Of a stretch of DNA of 64,000 nucleotides, positions 62,809-64,000 are shown in pieces. Source of the stretch: Burkholderiaceae bacterium (lineage in GTDB: Bacteria > Pseudomonadota > Gammaproteobacteria > Burkholderiales > Burkholderiaceae_C); NCBI GenBank assembly GCA_016790575.1, contig JAEUOU010000001.1, forward strand, positions 32,110 through 96,109. The letters are read 5' to 3'. The notes beneath the pieces were generated by a model, which saw nothing but the letters and a program-made list of their open reading frames with translations, was not told the DNA's origin and ran no database searches. The stretch's first letter is position 1. The number at the start of each line of letters is the position of its first letter. Made by a program: the position numbers and the translations under genes.

Positions 62809-64000
62809 CTACCCGTTCACGATGGGACGAACCTCCCAGGTGACAGCGATCTCCGGTCGGTAGACCGCCTCGTTGCCGTGCTTGATGGAGTCCTTCAGGT
62901 GTTGGGCCAGCGGCTTGTCGTACTTGTCGATCTGCTTGATGGCCCGGTCGACGGCGTTGCGGAACGCGTCGCGGACGTTTTTTCTCCTGTCGGCGACCTT
63001 GCGCAGCTTGCCTCCCTTACCTTGGGCTCCCGTCACTGCCGCCACGAGTTGGGCCATTTCGATCTGGATTTCCTCGAGGCGCTGATGGTCGCCGTCTGCC
63101 TCGGCATCTGCCTTTTCGCTGACCAGTTCGTTGAACCTGCCACGGTACTGCTGGATCGCCTTTCTGTCGGCCACCACGCCAGCATCACCCAGCGGCACCC
63201 CGACAGAGACTTGATATCCCTCTTCGATGTCGTCGTGATCCAGTCCGGTGTTCGCAGCGGACTCAATGATCCCGATTTCGCTCCCGCAAACGACCTCAAA
63301 AACCGAGGTCTCTCGGGCGGGATGTGCAAGCAACAGGTTGATGTACTCGGCCCCTTTGTCCACGCCCTGGATCAGGATGGGGTGTCGCCCACGCCCTTGG
63401 AAACGTGCCTCCCAAACGTTGCCGCGCTTTCGGAAAATGTTGTCCGGCATCTTTTCTGCCGACGCGACGGCGGGTACCGAGATCACAGAACCTGACTCGT
63501 AGACCGTCCGAAGCATGCAGTCACCCGGGAGCGTGCGTTCCCGAATCGCGGTGATGTTCCGTGAAACCAACTCATCAAGGGCCCCGGTCACCTCGGTGGC
63601 GTGCCGCTTGTACAGGTCGAACACCCGTTGCGCCGCCTGAGCTGTGCTGCCGTCGAGGTACCGAAAAACCCGGCTCACCTCGGCGTAGCTGCTGATGAAC
63701 TGGGTCACATCGGTCAGCGACTTCACCTGATTGGCCCGTTCGAGGTAGGCCGCCGCCATGATCTTGTCGTCGCCCTTGTTGCGACTCTGAGTAAAAACGT
63801 CGACCTTGTAGTGGTCAGCAGGGTCGTACTGGTCCGCCTTTGCCGCGACCACGGCAAACCGGCGGTCGATGCACTGCGAGCAGCCGCCGCAATGGGTGTG
63901 CTGGTTCGTCATCTCCCAGGTGTGGGTGCAGGTCATCGAGTGCGCGATCAGATCGGCGCATCCAGCCTTGGTGATGACCTCGACGACATCTGCCTTGGTC
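62809..64000 (-). CDS. QueC-like protein with large C-terminal extension (partial)
   Basis: The frame is open to the window edge, so the N-terminus is missing; 397 residues are visible. The first part ends in a QueC-type zinc site, HSMTCTHTWEMTNQHTHCGG then CSQCIDRRFA (C-x12-C-x2-C-x2-C). QueC itself stops just after this. Here about 340 more residues follow: a helical part, a small beta domain around PDNIFRKRGNVWEARFQG and KGAEYINLLLAHPARE, a coiled-coil stretch (YRGRFNELVSEKADAEADGD) and a basic end RKNVRDAFRNAVDRAIKQID with HLKDSIKHGNEA. That composite resembles C-terminal modules I recall on bacterial regulators and ATPases. It is convergent with the mer genes. Confidence 0.7.
   Translation of the reverse strand, partial: TKADVVEVITKAGCADLIAHSMTCTHTWEMTNQHTHCGGCSQCIDRRFAVVAAKADQYDPADHYKVDVFTQSRNKGDDKIMAAAYLERANQVKSLTDVTQFISSYAEVSRVFRYLDGSTAQAAQRVFDLYKRHATEVTGALDELVSRNITAIRERTLPGDCMLRTVYESGSVISVPAVASAEKMPDNIFRKRGNVWEARFQGRGRHPILIQGVDKGAEYINLLLAHPARETSVFEVVCGSEIGIIESAANTGLDHDDIEEGYQVSVGVPLGDAGVVADRKAIQQYRGRFNELVSEKADAEADGDHQRLEEIQIEMAQLVAAVTGAQGKGGKLRKVADRRKNVRDAFRNAVDRAIKQIDKYDKPLAQHLKDSIKHGNEAVYRPEIAVTWEVRPIVNG

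Overview
The window is GC-rich, gene-dense DNA whose content fits a betaproteobacterium of the order Burkholderiales, most likely a Comamonadaceae-type organism. This rests on gene content and order: ispD-ispF facing mfd, surE-pcm-nlpD, NsrR facing a Ric/YtfE protein, a BPSS1780-family membrane protein beside a type II homoserine kinase, and a 3-hydroxybutyrate dehydrogenase. No species can be named from the sequence alone.

Layout. 1-3762: end of a 3-hydroxybutyrate dehydrogenase, a secreted SIMPL protein and an OmpR/EnvZ-type two-component pair. 3817-11869: isoprenoid genes ispF and ispD, the coupling factor Mfd, a VOC protein, SerB with a ScsD-like thioredoxin protein, and a TrpB-like enzyme. 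12020-16831: a phosphoesterase, NsrR with its probable target ric, and a class A penicillin-binding protein. 16854-24713: a nitronate monooxygenase, an acyl-CoA dehydrogenase and ETF (fatty or branched-chain acyl-CoA oxidation), divergent from a TRAP transporter. 24776-33014: MscS, an enoyl-CoA hydratase homologue, a histone-deacetylase-like hydrolase, then a tightly coupled MoxR-DUF58-transglutaminase-MltB operon. 33081-46774: surE-pcm-nlpD, a quinone oxidoreductase, a ZIP transporter, a large unrecognised membrane protein, a dienelactone hydrolase, polA, and thrB with two coupled envelope genes. 46871-60676: a large lipoprotein, a UvrD-type helicase with a coupled small membrane protein, a TPR-methyltransferase, a 5'-nucleotidase lipoprotein, guaC, a LysR-TauE pair facing a deletion scar, an alpha/beta hydrolase and a HIBADH-like dehydrogenase.

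60729-64000: a tRNA-Ala gene with its own terminator is followed by accessory DNA. It holds merR-ynfA facing merT-merP and a GDCCVxC protein, with no merA in view. Facing this cassette is the cut-off C-terminal part of a QueC-like protein carrying a long unusual extension. This end of the window is the most likely place for an undescribed system, but most of it lies outside.

The most striking structure inside the window is not a gene. A 36-bp element of fixed architecture occurs nine times (plus one fragment) in both orientations. Most copies lie between genes, but one encodes part of the MltB signal-peptide region and another is read through inside a secreted protein gene. A second, unrelated palindromic element is translated in frame in both mfd and polA and gives the same nonapeptide in each.
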